The notes under the pieces were generated by a model. It had not been told where the DNA came from. It did not search any database and saw only the letters and a list, made by a program, of their open reading frames with translations. This document shows, piece by piece, positions 7,699-16,932 of a stretch of 64,000 nucleotides of DNA (its first letter is position 1; each line of letters begins with the position of its first letter). The translations under genes and the position numbers were made by a program. The DNA comes from JBKECO01 sp047974745 (GTDB lineage: Bacteria > Bacillota > Clostridia > Lachnospirales > Lachnospiraceae): the NCBI GenBank assembly GCA_047974745.1, contig JBKECO010000027.1, positions 23,871 to 87,870 on the forward strand. The letters run 5' to 3'.

Positions 7699-10600
7699 CT
7701 AGTTGAACTCCATCCTGACCCTGCTTCCAATCCCTCCGGCTTCTGCCGGTGTGACCAGGATTCGTGACCCGATTCTTTCTTTGATGGCCTCCACATGGGT
7801 GATCAATCCTACGTTCAGACCTTTTTCCCGCAGTTTATAGAGTGAGTCCATTACAATATCAATGAACCTTTCATCCAGGGTTCCAAATCCTTCATCAAGG
7901 AAGAACAGTTCGATGGAACCGGCACCTTTTTGCTGTACCTGTCTGGAAAGTGCTAAAGCCAATGCCAGGGATACGATAAAAGTCTCACCACCGGAAAGAG
8001 TATTGCAGGGTCGAATCTTTCCACCATTCTTATAGTCTCTCATCATAAAGGATCCACCTTCTATTATCTCCAGCTCATAGGTTCCATTTGTCATTTCCCG
8101 AAGCCGTTTATTCGCATCCCTTGTCACATGTTCTAAATAGTACATTGCAACATATCGGACAAAGGCCTTCCCCCTTAAAAGTTTTAACAACTCCGTGACC
8201 ATGGCATACTGGTGTCTTTCAGATTTCAGCTCCTTTAAAATACCACCCAGTCTTTGCAGCTCCTCTTCCATACGGTTTACTTCAGCAAGTAGTCCACCTA
8301 GTTCTTCATTCTGCTGCTTCTGCAACTCAAGAATACTTGCTTTTTCTTCTTTTTTCTGTGTCCACTCCTCTTCACTGATCGAACGACCGGACAGCCAGCT
8401 TATGATCTGCTGTATATTCTTCTCAGTGAATGTTACTTCTTCCTCATACTGTTTCCACTGATCCTCCATTTTGGATATAAGCTCCCTGTCCATGTAGTGG
8501 ATCCTGATCCAGCTGGTCTCTGTGACCTCGGCTGCCTTCATTTTTTCAGAGAGCTCCGTCAGCCTGATCCCGGCATTTGACCTGGCAGCAGCTTCTTCCC
8601 GTGCAGCCTGCTCATACAATTCACCTGACTCCGTTCGCTGCTTCTCCGCCACCTGATATTTTTCATCAGCCTCCTGTCGATTCGTCCAAAGCTTCTGCTG
8701 TCTTATCTTTGTCTCAGCCTCCTTTTGTTCTAAGTCATGCCACTCACCCATTTTTTCAGACAACTCTTGCCTGAACTGAAGGATCTGTTCGTCATACATG
8801 TGAATATCCTTCTCCAGACCATTTTGCAGCAGTTGGTTTTGAGTCTGTTTTTTCTCTAATTCGGTGAGTTCTGACTTATACTTCTCCATTTGGATCTTAA
8901 GCTGCTCGATCTGTTCATCTGTCTGCTCAAGTATGCGGCTCTCCTGTTCATATTTCTTGTTAAGCTGTCTGAAATTATCCGTTAAGACCTTTTGTCTACA
9001 GTCCTCAAGCTGTGATTTTTGATTCTCCGCCTGTTCGGTCAGTTTTTGCAGGAGTTCCTTTAACTCTGCCATTCTGCTCTTTTTTGCATCCGCCAGCGAC
9101 TGACTTCCGGCAATACGGCTTGAGATCTCTGTTGCTCTGTTTCTGATTTCCTCTCTTTGTTCCAGAAATGATTGATTTGCATCTATCATTTCCTGCTTCC
9201 GCTTTGCAAGAATGGCAAGCTGATCTTGCTTTTGTGCTACGTCAGTTATAAGAAGCTCCTGATCCAGAAGCTGGTACTTTGCAGTAATACTATTGATCAG
9301 TTCCTGGGCATGGTGGGCTTCGGATACACGAACTGCCCTATTCCTGCCATATTCTTCCTTCTTCAAGCTGACTTCCTTCATCAAAATCTCAAGTTCTTCC
9401 ATTCGAGTTGTGGAACTCTCCGACGATTTTTGTGCCAGCCTGACAGGATGAACATTGCCGCAGACGGGGCAGGGATCTCCCTCCTGTAAACCTTCTGCGA
9501 GAAGAATTGCCATATTTTTATGACTGATTTCCTCATACTCTCTCTGCATCTTTGCAAGTTCGTCTTCTGTCTCAAGTATGGATGATGTACATGCGCTCTC
9601 CATTTCCAGTGAGATCTGCTTTCTATCTTCCTGTTCTTTTTGCTCTCGGCTCAGTTCCTTTGCCTTATTCTGTTCTTCCAGAATGCTCTTAATGAGAAAC
9701 TGTTCTTTTTCCAGGGTAGGGAACAGTTCTGCTTCTTCCCGAAGCAGCTGTATTTTCTTTTCGACTTCCTCGAATGCCAAGTTCTCCTTCGAAACTATTT
9801 CCTGGTCTGTTCGGATTTGAGTGGCGAGTAGGGTCTGTTCTTCAGTCAGGCTATCTGTCTTCTCCAATGCGTCGCAAAGCTCTATATCAAGCCGTTCCAA
9901 TTCTGTTTCCGCCTGACTTCCCATTCTGACTGTCTGTATTTCATCCTGAGAATGGAGGTATCTGGATCTGTGTTCAAGCAGGTCTTGCTCCTGGCGTTGC
10001 AGATCAGTAAGTTTGTTTTGAATCTCTTTGCTCCGAATGTCCAGATGATCTGTCGTCTGTTTACAGGTCAACAGCTGTGAGGCACTATCCTCTCTGGTCT
10101 TTTGTACTGCTTCTAGCTTCTGCACTTTTTCTACTGCTTCCCTGATCTGATCTAAATAGATCTGAAGTCTTGGATTTTCCTGATGAAACTCTGTCTCGTA
10201 TTTCTCCTTTTCTCTTTTTCGCTCATCAAGCAGCGTACTAGAAGCGGTTTTTCGTTCCAGACTTTCTCTGAGGTTTTTTTCTGCCACTTCCAGATCTGCC
10301 ACAGAGCTTTCCCTCAAATTCAGTAAATCGTATAAGGAATTCGCAGACTGTGCATCTTTGATCCTATGCTTCAGCTCCTGCATCTCCACTTGCCTTTGGT
10401 TCAGTACTGCCTGCTGCAGCTTAAGTTTCTCCAGTTCTCTCTGCTGTTCCAGAACATGACCCCAGATCTCAATGAATTCTTCCAACTCTCCTAGCTGCTT
10501 TTCCGTCAGCTTCTGCTCCTCGCGTTTTGCTTCATAAAGTCCTTTTTTCTGGGTGACCAGCTCCTGCGACACATCTTCGTAGGTCTTGCATTGACCCTCT

Positions 10601-11202
10601 AAAATTTCTACATTTCTCTCTTTCTGTTTCCCATATTCCTTTACGTTCAGCTCCAGTTTTTCACCAAATTTTTGAAGCTGAAAGATACGCTCGAGCATAT
10701 TGGTTCTGTCAGCATCTTTCATCTGTAGAAATTCCGAAAATTTTCCCTGGGGGAGGACTACCGTCCTTGTAAAATCATCTCGTCCAAGTCCCAGGATCTC
10801 TTTGCAGGCGGCATCCGTTTCTGTTGATTTCTCTGCAATGATTCTGGATTCACCAGAGGTTTCTATTTGTTCCAATCTGGCTTTGTCTGCATTGGCATTG
10901 CCCGAATCCTTCACCGCCCGAAAGCTTCTTGTAACACGATAAAAACAGGATCTGTCACCTCCCGCCTGAAATTCAAAAATGATATTGCATTTTTGTGTAT
11001 TGACATTGATAAAATTGCGGCTTCCTCGTGCATTATCTCCGCCGAACAAAGCTAGTGTCATTCCATCGATGATCGTACTTTTTCCACTCCCTGTCGGTCC
11101 AAATATTCCAAAGAGTTTTGATTGGGTCAGTTTTTCAAAATCGATCTCTGCCTTTTGCTCAAAGCTGTTCAGACCTTCGATCGTAAGTTTTAAAGGCTTC
11201 AT
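7699..11202 (-). CDS. sbcC: DNA repair exonuclease subunit SbcC (Rad50-like ATPase)
   Basis: SbcC is the SMC-like ATPase of the SbcCD nuclease, which opens hairpins and processes DNA ends. The 1167-aa chain shows Walker A GPTGSGKST (residues 35-43), two very long Gln/Glu/Lys-rich coiled coils, a zinc-hook motif GDPCPVCGNVHP in the middle, and a C-terminal ABC signature (NTLSGGETF) with Walker B (FFLDEGFGTLD). It is about 120 residues longer than E. coli SbcC, mostly in the coiled coils. Its ATG overlaps the sbcD stop by 4 bp (ATGA), so the pair is translationally coupled. Confidence 0.96.
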   Translation of the reverse strand: MKPLKLTIEGLNSFEQKAEIDFEKLTQSKLFGIFGPTGSGKSTIIDGMTLALFGGDNARGSRNFINVNTQKCNIIFEFQAGGDRSCFYRVTRSFRAVKDSGNANADKARLEQIETSGESRIIAEKSTETDAACKEILGLGRDDFTRTVVLPQGKFSEFLQMKDADRTNMLERIFQLQKFGEKLELNVKEYGKQKERNVEILEGQCKTYEDVSQELVTQKKGLYEAKREEQKLTEKQLGELEEFIEIWGHVLEQQRELEKLKLQQAVLNQRQVEMQELKHRIKDAQSANSLYDLLNLRESSVADLEVAEKNLRESLERKTASSTLLDERKREKEKYETEFHQENPRLQIYLDQIREAVEKVQKLEAVQKTREDSASQLLTCKQTTDHLDIRSKEIQNKLTDLQRQEQDLLEHRSRYLHSQDEIQTVRMGSQAETELERLDIELCDALEKTDSLTEEQTLLATQIRTDQEIVSKENLAFEEVEKKIQLLREEAELFPTLEKEQFLIKSILEEQNKAKELSREQKEQEDRKQISLEMESACTSSILETEDELAKMQREYEEISHKNMAILLAEGLQEGDPCPVCGNVHPVRLAQKSSESSTTRMEELEILMKEVSLKKEEYGRNRAVRVSEAHHAQELINSITAKYQLLDQELLITDVAQKQDQLAILAKRKQEMIDANQSFLEQREEIRNRATEISSRIAGSQSLADAKKSRMAELKELLQKLTEQAENQKSQLEDCRQKVLTDNFRQLNKKYEQESRILEQTDEQIEQLKIQMEKYKSELTELEKKQTQNQLLQNGLEKDIHMYDEQILQFRQELSEKMGEWHDLEQKEAETKIRQQKLWTNRQEADEKYQVAEKQRTESGELYEQAAREEAAARSNAGIRLTELSEKMKAAEVTETSWIRIHYMDRELISKMEDQWKQYEEEVTFTEKNIQQIISWLSGRSISEEEWTQKKEEKASILELQKQQNEELGGLLAEVNRMEEELQRLGGILKELKSERHQYAMVTELLKLLRGKAFVRYVAMYYLEHVTRDANKRLREMTNGTYELEIIEGGSFMMRDYKNGGKIRPCNTLSGGETFIVSLALALALSRQVQQKGAGSIELFFLDEGFGTLDERFIDIVMDSLYKLREKGLNVGLITHVEAIKERIGSRILVTPAEAGGIGSRVRMEFN

Positions 11203-12404
11203 TGTTCACCCTCCCCAATCAACTCTTGCAACAGTGTCAAAAGTTCTTCCTGAGCATCTGTATTGTTTCTGCTCTTGTAAAAACGACGGAACATCTCCAG
11301 TACATTTTCCTCCTGTCGAAGGATCTCCTCCGCTTCCACCTCCTGCTCTGGAAATATCGGAGTAATCTCGAGTATATCCTTTTTCAGATGTTTTAGCTCT
11401 CTGATCTGATCCTCTAAAATAACATCACCCGTGCGGATTCTTAAAAATACCCAGCACTCCCTGTCCTTGTTTTCTTCACACAGACTCAATGCTTCTTGAT
11501 ATCCGTTGCAATCCCACCGTTCGATTGGTTTCGGATTGGAAAAAAGCAGGGGACGGTAACTCATCTCATCTCCCGGGTGCAGCTCCACCAGATTGCACTG
11601 CTTTGATATCTTTACCTCATCTGAATGATAGGGAAGAATCGATCCACTGTATCTTGCTTTTCCGGTGGTACCCTGGACCTTCTGGGGTTTGTGCACATGG
11701 CCGAGTGCAATGTAATCCGCCTTGTCCGGAAAGACAGAGGCATCCAAAAGATAGCTGTTCCCCAGCTGCGTGCTTCGCTCCGAATGATCGCCTTCATATC
11801 CTAGTGTAAATACGTGGCTCATCAGAATATTTACTGTGTCCTCTCTGAAAAAAGAATTGCAATGCTGATAGAGTGTTTTCATTTTTGACTCATAGCTTTT
11901 TAAATTTTCCTCATCTGTCGCAAAATCCTGATAAATGACATCCCCCAGATTCTTTTCGCTTGCATAAGGCACGCATGCAATCACTGCCTTCTCCTCACCG
12001 ATCTGCACAGCAAATATCCCATGATCTTGTACCTCTATTTCAAAGGAACCATAGATTCCTCCTTCGATCTCGGATACTGGTGTTCCGAATATCACAATTC
12101 CAAGTTTTTTTGCCAGGGGTCTTAGCGCCTCAAGCCGTTCCGGCTTATCATGGTTTCCTGCAATGATGATTACAAGACGTTGCCCCTGCTTTGACAGCTG
12201 CTCGATCGTACTGCAGAACAGCTCCTCTGCTTCGGCGCTAGGATTTCCGTTATCATAGATGTCCCCAGCAATCAAAATCGCATCTGCTTCCTCATCCTCA
12301 GCCATCTGAACAAGCTCACCCAATACTATTTTCTGCTCAGCAATACGGCTTTTATCTGAAAGTAGTTTTCCAATATGCCAGTCTCCTGTATGAATTAGTT
12401 TCAT
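11199..12404 (-). CDS. sbcD: DNA repair exonuclease subunit SbcD (Mre11-like nuclease)
   Basis: This is the Mn-dependent nuclease partner of SbcC. The start is placed at 12404, where AGGAG precedes MKLIHTGDWHIGK; a frame six codons longer is less well supported. Calcineurin-like phosphoesterase motifs are present: TGDWHIG (D8, H10), AGDIYDNGNP, AGNHDKPER and the GHVHKP motif. The predicted length of 401 aa is typical. It overlaps sbcC by 4 bp and is the first gene of a two-gene operon that may continue into the esterase. Confidence 0.95.
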   Translation of the reverse strand: MKLIHTGDWHIGKLLSDKSRIAEQKIVLGELVQMAEDEEADAILIAGDIYDNGNPSAEAEELFCSTIEQLSKQGQRLVIIIAGNHDKPERLEALRPLAKKLGIVIFGTPVSEIEGGIYGSFEIEVQDHGIFAVQIGEEKAVIACVPYASEKNLGDVIYQDFATDEENLKSYESKMKTLYQHCNSFFREDTVNILMSHVFTLGYEGDHSERSTQLGNSYLLDASVFPDKADYIALGHVHKPQKVQGTTGKARYSGSILPYHSDEVKISKQCNLVELHPGDEMSYRPLLFSNPKPIERWDCNGYQEALSLCEENKDRECWVFLRIRTGDVILEDQIRELKHLKKDILEITPIFPEQEVEAEEILRQEENVLEMFRRFYKSRNNTDAQEELLTLLQELIGEGEQ

Positions 12405-12460
12405 TGTTTTCTCCTGTTTCACATGTTAGATCAAGCCTGCAGCTCATATGAACCTGCTTC

Positions 12461-12778
12461 CTACATTCCATTATAATGAAGGATTTCCCTGACTGATCTT
12501 AATTTTTTCGGCAACGGATCTTCTTTCGGTTCTCCGATCGCCATCATTTCAAACAGTTCAAAATAATCTGGAACCTGCAGGATAGAAGTTGCGATCTCTT
12601 TATGCTTACCTGCATCCTCTATGATAAAGATCTCCCATGGTTGTGAATGGAATCCAGAAGGTGCCAATGCACCGATTTCAACAATTTTTTCAATTTCCTC
12701 TCTGGCGATTTTAGTTTCCAAAAAAGCATGAATCGACCGTCGTTTTTCCGCTATTTCTTTTAGAGTATTGTATTTCAT
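12461..12778 (-). pseudogene. Nitroreductase-family protein with an internal deletion
   Basis: From the ATG at 12778 (GGGAGGG upstream) the frame encodes 105 aa. Residues 1-70 match the N-terminus of FMN nitroreductases, with the RRSIHAF opening and the GALAPSGFHSQPWEIFII motif. The last 30 residues match the family C-terminus (AIGEPKE, then KKLRSVREILHYNGM). The intervening 70-80 residues, which form the central dimer and flavin-binding part of a usual 170-190-aa protein, are absent without loss of frame. It is most likely a relic of an in-frame deletion and inactive as a nitroreductase, though it still has a good ribosome-binding site. Confidence 0.7.
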
Positions 12779-12872
12779 CCTACGCCCTCCCTGATACAAA
12801 ATGATATGTTTTATGTATACTTGTATTTTACAATATGAACCAGTGAATAACAAGAATTCCACACCATGTAAA

Positions 12873-12912
12873 AATGCAGCAGGAGTGAAATGTACTTCAC
12901 TCCTGCTGCATT
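12873..12912 (-). terminator. Strong hairpin terminator after metQ
   Basis: A near-perfect inverted repeat (AATGCAGCAGGAGTGAA and its complement) with a 6-nt loop is followed in the minus direction by TTTTTAC. It ends the metNIQ transcript. Confidence 0.8.
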
Positions 12913-12940
12913 CTCGATGTGATTTATGGGATGTATTTAT

Positions 12941-13759
12941 TTAAAAGCTTGGAACTACGGCCCCATCATAGGTGTCTTCGATAAATGTTTTGATTTTTTC
13001 ACTCTGCAGTGCTTTAATAAGTGCCTGAATCGATTCGTTGTTCTCGTTTCCACTTTTTACCGCAATGATATTTGCATAGGTCGTTGCTGCCTCTGAATCT
13101 GCACTTTCAATGACCAGTGCATCCGTAGCTGCACTGAGTCCGGCTTCTATTGCATAGTTTCCATTCAATACAGCCAGATCAACATCCTGTATAGATTTTG
13201 GAATCTGGGCCGCTTCGATTTCTATGATATCCAAATTTTTGGGATTCTCTACGATATCATTTTTTGTTGCTACCAGACCTGCATCTTCCTTTAAAGTAAT
13301 CAGTCCCTGTGACTGAAGCAAAAGAAGTGCTCGTGCTTCATTCGTTGTGTCATTCGGTACTGCGATCTGTGCTCCATCCTGAATACTCTCCAGTGATGTT
13401 GTTTTTCCTGGATAGATTCCTAGTGGTTCGTAATGAATCGCACCTGCTGATATAAGATCTGTTCCCTTACCCTCATTAAAGGATTCCAGGTATGGAAGAT
13501 GCTGAAAATAATTTGCATCCAGATCCCCGCTGTCCAACGCTACATTTAGCTGAACATAGTCAGAATATTCAATGATTTCCAATGTAATTCCCTGCTCTGC
13601 AAGATCATCTGCCACCTGCTCGAGAATCTCTGCATGGGGGGATGGTGTTGCGCCTACCTTTAATGTGGTTCCATCTTGTGAGCTGCTTGCTCCGCATCCA
13701 GCCAGCAATGAAATGCTGAGTGCTGCAACTGCGGTGAGTGCTATTTTTCTTTTTGTCAT
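12941..13759 (-). CDS. metQ: Methionine ABC transporter substrate-binding lipoprotein
   Basis: This NlpA/MetQ-family lipoprotein captures methionine for MetNI. The start at 13759 follows GGAGGAAACATT and gives a 272-aa precursor with a lipoprotein signal peptide ending in SLLAGC (Cys22); the longer frame to 13843 would bury this signal. The mature part shows VGATPSPHAEIL and the YVQLNVALDSGDLDANYFQH segment typical of the family. It is the last gene of metN-metI-metQ and is followed by a strong terminator. Expression is expected to depend on the upstream T-box leader. Confidence 0.94.
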   Translation of the reverse strand: MTKRKIALTAVAALSISLLAGCGASSSQDGTTLKVGATPSPHAEILEQVADDLAEQGITLEIIEYSDYVQLNVALDSGDLDANYFQHLPYLESFNEGKGTDLISAGAIHYEPLGIYPGKTTSLESIQDGAQIAVPNDTTNEARALLLLQSQGLITLKEDAGLVATKNDIVENPKNLDIIEIEAAQIPKSIQDVDLAVLNGNYAIEAGLSAATDALVIESADSEAATTYANIIAVKSGNENNESIQALIKALQSEKIKTFIEDTYDGAVVPSF

Positions 13760-13820
13760 AATGTTTCCTCCTGGGCTTACTGCCACTTTTGTTATATTGT
13801 GATCACGCAGATATGAATGC

Positions 13821-14486
13821 TTATCTACGGATCCTCTTATCAAATTTTTGGGATAACCTTGTTCCGATCTCCTGAAATGAAATTACAATGGCAACAAGCA
13901 GCACCACGGTAATCCAGGCAATCAGAGTTTCATCTCTGTAATAACCATATCGAATCGCAATGTCTCCAAGTCCTCCGCCTCCAGTGGCTCCAGCCATAGC
14001 GGAATAGGACAGGATCGTTGTGACTGCGATCGCTGCTCCCAGCAAAAGTGAGGGCAGTGATTCGGGAACCATGACCTTGTACACGATCTGTGGTGTAGAT
14101 GCTCCCATTGATTTTGCTGCCTCTATGACTCCCGCATCCACCTCACTGAGGGAGGATTCTACGAGTCGGGCAATATAAGGTGCAGATGCAATGACCAATG
14201 GAACAATGGTAGCTGTCGGACCAAGGGTGGTTCCCACAAGCATTCGTGTCAAAGGTATGATAGATACCAGTAATATGATAAACGGTACGGAACGAAGGAT
14301 GTTAACGGTCATTCCGGTAATTTTGTTGATCGAAGCTTTCGGATAGATTCCATTTTTGTCAGTGACCACCAGAAGAATACCCACCGGCATTCCGATGATA
14401 TATGCGATCAAAGATGAGGCAATCGTCATATAGAGTGTCTCGCCAATTCCTTTTATGATCATAGTCATTGTTTGTGCATCAAGCAT
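13821..14486 (-). CDS. metI: Methionine ABC transporter permease
   Basis: The 221-aa integral membrane subunit has five to six hydrophobic segments and the MetI-type coupling motif EAAKSMGASTPQIVYKVMVP, followed by the SLPSLLLG segment. It partners MetN at the cytoplasmic face and MetQ outside. Its start overlaps the end of metN by 8 bp, which suggests translational coupling. Length and motif spacing are normal. Confidence 0.95.
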   Translation of the reverse strand: MLDAQTMTMIIKGIGETLYMTIASSLIAYIIGMPVGILLVVTDKNGIYPKASINKITGMTVNILRSVPFIILLVSIIPLTRMLVGTTLGPTATIVPLVIASAPYIARLVESSLSEVDAGVIEAAKSMGASTPQIVYKVMVPESLPSLLLGAAIAVTTILSYSAMAGATGGGGLGDIAIRYGYYRDETLIAWITVVLLVAIVISFQEIGTRLSQKFDKRIRR

Positions 14487-15492
14487 AATCCTTCACCTCC
14501 TCATATGGAATTTCATTGATTTCCAGATAATGCAGCATTTTATCTCTGAGGGCTTCTTCCTCCGGAAACTGAAGCACCATCTGACCTACGGCTTTTCCGT
14601 CAAGATTTCTGGTATCAGCATATAAAATATTAACGGGTGCCTTACATTGAAGAACCAGATTGGATATAACAGGTTCAAAGGAGCTTCTGCCGTCAAAGGT
14701 GATTCTGTATGCATGTCTTGCCTCAAATTCTACTGACTGCCCATAGCCTTCAGAGAGTACCAGTTTTCTGGCAATGGCAGATTTTGGTCTGGAAAAAATG
14801 TCTCTGACTTCACCGCATTCTGCAATTTTGCTCTGATCGATGATTGCAACTTTATGGCAGATCTCTTCGATGACACCCATTTCGTGAGTAATAATAATTA
14901 CAGTGATCCCAAGCTTTTGATTGATCTCTTTGATCAGTCCAAGAATCGATCTTGTGGTGGTAGGATCCAAGGCACTCGTTGCCTCATCACACAACAGAAC
15001 ATCAGGATTTGTTGCAAGGGCACGTGCGATTGCAACTCTCTGCTTTTGTCCTCCGGAAAGCTGTGCCGGAAAAGCGTTCTTCTTATCACTCAGTCCGACC
15101 AGCTCCATCAGTTCTGCTGCCCGTTTCCTGGCCTCTTTCTTTCCCATTCCCTGGATTTCGAGGGGAAAACAAATGTTGTCCAATGCTGTTCTCTGCATCA
15201 GCAGGTTGAACTGCTGGAAGATCATTCCCATAGACTGTCTTGCTCTGCGAAGCTCGATATCCGACATATTTTCCAGTGGTTGTCCGTTTACAACAACGCT
15301 GCCCCTTGTCGGCACTTCCAAAAAGTTCATACATCGGACCAGCGTGCTTTTTCCTGCACCACTCAGTCCAATAATTCCGAAAATCTCACCCTTTTCAATG
15401 GAAAGGTTGATATCCTTTAATGCTATTACCGGTCCATCTTTGGTATTGAATGTCTTTTCCAGATTTTTGATCTGAATGATTTCCGCTCCCAT
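14479..15492 (-). CDS. metN: Methionine ABC transporter ATP-binding protein
   Basis: The ATG at 15492 is chosen because GGGAGG lies 8 nt before it; an ATG nine bases upstream is too close to the site. The 337-aa protein has Walker A GLSGAGKST, Q-loop MIFQQFNLL, signature LSGGQKQRVAIARAL and Walker B LLCDEATSALDP. It also has the C-terminal NIL/ACT-type domain (about residues 260-337) that gives methionine-dependent trans-inhibition in this family. First gene of metNIQ, about 20 bp downstream of the T-box terminator. Confidence 0.95.
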   Translation of the reverse strand: MGAEIIQIKNLEKTFNTKDGPVIALKDINLSIEKGEIFGIIGLSGAGKSTLVRCMNFLEVPTRGSVVVNGQPLENMSDIELRRARQSMGMIFQQFNLLMQRTALDNICFPLEIQGMGKKEARKRAAELMELVGLSDKKNAFPAQLSGGQKQRVAIARALATNPDVLLCDEATSALDPTTTRSILGLIKEINQKLGITVIIITHEMGVIEEICHKVAIIDQSKIAECGEVRDIFSRPKSAIARKLVLSEGYGQSVEFEARHAYRITFDGRSSFEPVISNLVLQCKAPVNILYADTRNLDGKAVGQMVLQFPEEEALRDKMLHYLEINEIPYEEVKDYA

Positions 15493-15504
15493 GTCCATTT
15501 CCTC

Positions 15505-15818
15505 CCTATACAACAAAAAAACTCTCGTTCTCGAAAAACTACTTCAAGGACGAGAGCATATGCTTCGTGGTACCACCTCAATTTACTCTCGTCTTATCAC
15601 AAGAGCCTTATTCCTACGGATCGTTATCAGTCATATCGATCGATAGTGCATCACTATAACGGGTGAACCCGTCGCAGCCTAACCTGATCGGTGTCGGTAC
15701 GAAGCTCCAAGACCATCTTCTGTCACTTCTGACTTTCTCCATTCTCAGCACCATGGATTCTCTGTAAAAGTTTTCATGACCTACTCTTCTCTTCATTGCT
15801 GTTTTCGTTATAATCTGC
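15505..15818 (-). promoter_or_regulatory. T-box leader (probably tRNA-Met) controlling metNIQ
   Basis: On the minus strand the leader contains the diagnostic T-box AGGTGGTACCACG (15565-15578), which pairs with uncharged tRNA, and an upstream stem I region. A plausible specifier AUG lies at 15714-15716, within AGAAGATGGTCTT, where the downstream bases pair back to the start of stem I. A factor-independent terminator follows the T-box. Methionine specificity fits the downstream metNIQ genes but is inferred. Confidence 0.88.
15514..15556 (-). terminator. T-box attenuator terminator
   Basis: The stem CTCTCGTCC pairs with GAACGAGAG and is followed by seven T residues in the minus direction. It competes with the antiterminator formed by the T-box sequence, so it should form when tRNA-Met is charged. 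Confidence 0.85.
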
Positions 15819-15848
15819 ATTATACGTAATTCCTACTGGAATTGTCAA
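15819..15848 (-). promoter_or_regulatory. Sigma-A promoter of the metNIQ T-box transcript
   Basis: TTGACA (15843-15848) and TATAAT (15819-15824) are both perfect hexamers with an 18-bp spacer. The spacer holds the inverted repeat AATTCC-AGTA-GGAATT (15828-15843), overlapping the -35 edge. Confidence 0.85.
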
Positions 15849-15856
15849 GTACTTTT

Positions 15857-16816
15857 TTATTCTGAAACGCTGCCAAAAGGTCTTGCACAGTTTTTTTCCT
15901 GTTCTGTCAGAATCCTCAGTCCATGTTCCAGCTCACTGATCACATAGGTCAGACACTCTTCCACTGCTTTGGGACTTCCGGGCAAATTCAGGATAAGTGT
16001 TGATTTTCGGATTCCGCAGGCTGCTCGCGAAAGCATTGCCCGCTTTGTCATTTGCAGGCTGTAGGCACGCATTGCCTCAGGAATTCCGGGCACTGATCGT
16101 TCTATCACTTTATTGGTTGCTTCTGGCATGCAGTCTCTTGGTGAAAATCCCGTCCCTCCTGTTGTCAGGATCAGATCGGCAGTATTTTTGTCGCAGATAT
16201 ATTTCATCTCATCTGTGATTGCCGTCATTTCATCCGGAAGGATCGTCTGATGAACAACGGTGTAGCCATACTGTTCTACAATACTTTTTATGACCGGACC
16301 ACTTACGTCTTCACGTTCTCCGGCGAATCCACTGTCACTTGATGTTATGACCGCAACGCGGAACCCGGTTATTTCCATCTGTTTTGGTGGTGTGCATGTG
16401 ATCCTGTCACCTGGACGTATCGTTCCGCCTTTGATGACCCTTGTAAAAACACCCTCCCTGGGCATAATGCAGTCGCCCATCCGATGATAGATCTCGCAAC
16501 CGGTATGACATGTTTTTCCTTTTTGCGTTAATTCCAGTACTGCCTCCGCGATCTGGAACTGAGTTCCCACCGGACAGTCAGCAAGACTGATTCCTTCTAT
16601 TATCAAATTTTCGCCAAATGCTCCCTCTGTAACATTGGCTCCTTTCTCATTGAACTCACGGACTTTCTCTTCTTCTAGCAGGCTGACCTGACGATGCCAC
16701 TTACCTGCGTGTGCATCTCCTTTAATTCCAAATTCAGGTAAAAGTACAGCTTCCGCAACACTGGTCTTTGCCGTTCCCTTCGCCTTGCTGATACAGATTG
16801 CTTTTATACTACCCAT
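15857..16816 (-). CDS. MOSC domain-MogA/MoaB fusion protein
   Basis: The first ~145 residues are a MOSC domain (sulfur-carrier module of molybdenum enzymes) with GIKGDAHAGKWHRQVSLL, GAFGENL and the conserved Cys103 in KTCHTGCEIY. Residues ~150-319 form a MogA/MoaB-type molybdopterin adenylyltransferase domain with ITSSDSGFAGEREDVSG and the signature TTGGTGFSPRD (220-228). Such fusions occur in Clostridia and suggest coupled handling of molybdenum cofactor. No other moa, moe or molybdoenzyme gene lies in this window, so its pathway partners are elsewhere. The gene ends just before the T-box promoter of metNIQ, on the same strand. Confidence 0.88.
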   Translation of the reverse strand: MGSIKAICISKAKGTAKTSVAEAVLLPEFGIKGDAHAGKWHRQVSLLEEEKVREFNEKGANVTEGAFGENLIIEGISLADCPVGTQFQIAEAVLELTQKGKTCHTGCEIYHRMGDCIMPREGVFTRVIKGGTIRPGDRITCTPPKQMEITGFRVAVITSSDSGFAGEREDVSGPVIKSIVEQYGYTVVHQTILPDEMTAITDEMKYICDKNTADLILTTGGTGFSPRDCMPEATNKVIERSVPGIPEAMRAYSLQMTKRAMLSRAACGIRKSTLILNLPGSPKAVEECLTYVISELEHGLRILTEQEKNCARPFGSVSE

Positions 16817-16932
16817 TCTCCCATCCCTGCTCTTTCCCGATTTAACTGTATGTAGCCTCTGACCTGCTGTCTTGCTCTCTGTCTGATTTACTGTCTGGCT
16901 CTCCTGTCTGGCTCTCTATTCAATGCTTCATT

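Noticed and set aside
15614..15820. A minus-strand frame in front of metN
   Set aside because: It lies entirely inside the T-box leader RNA.
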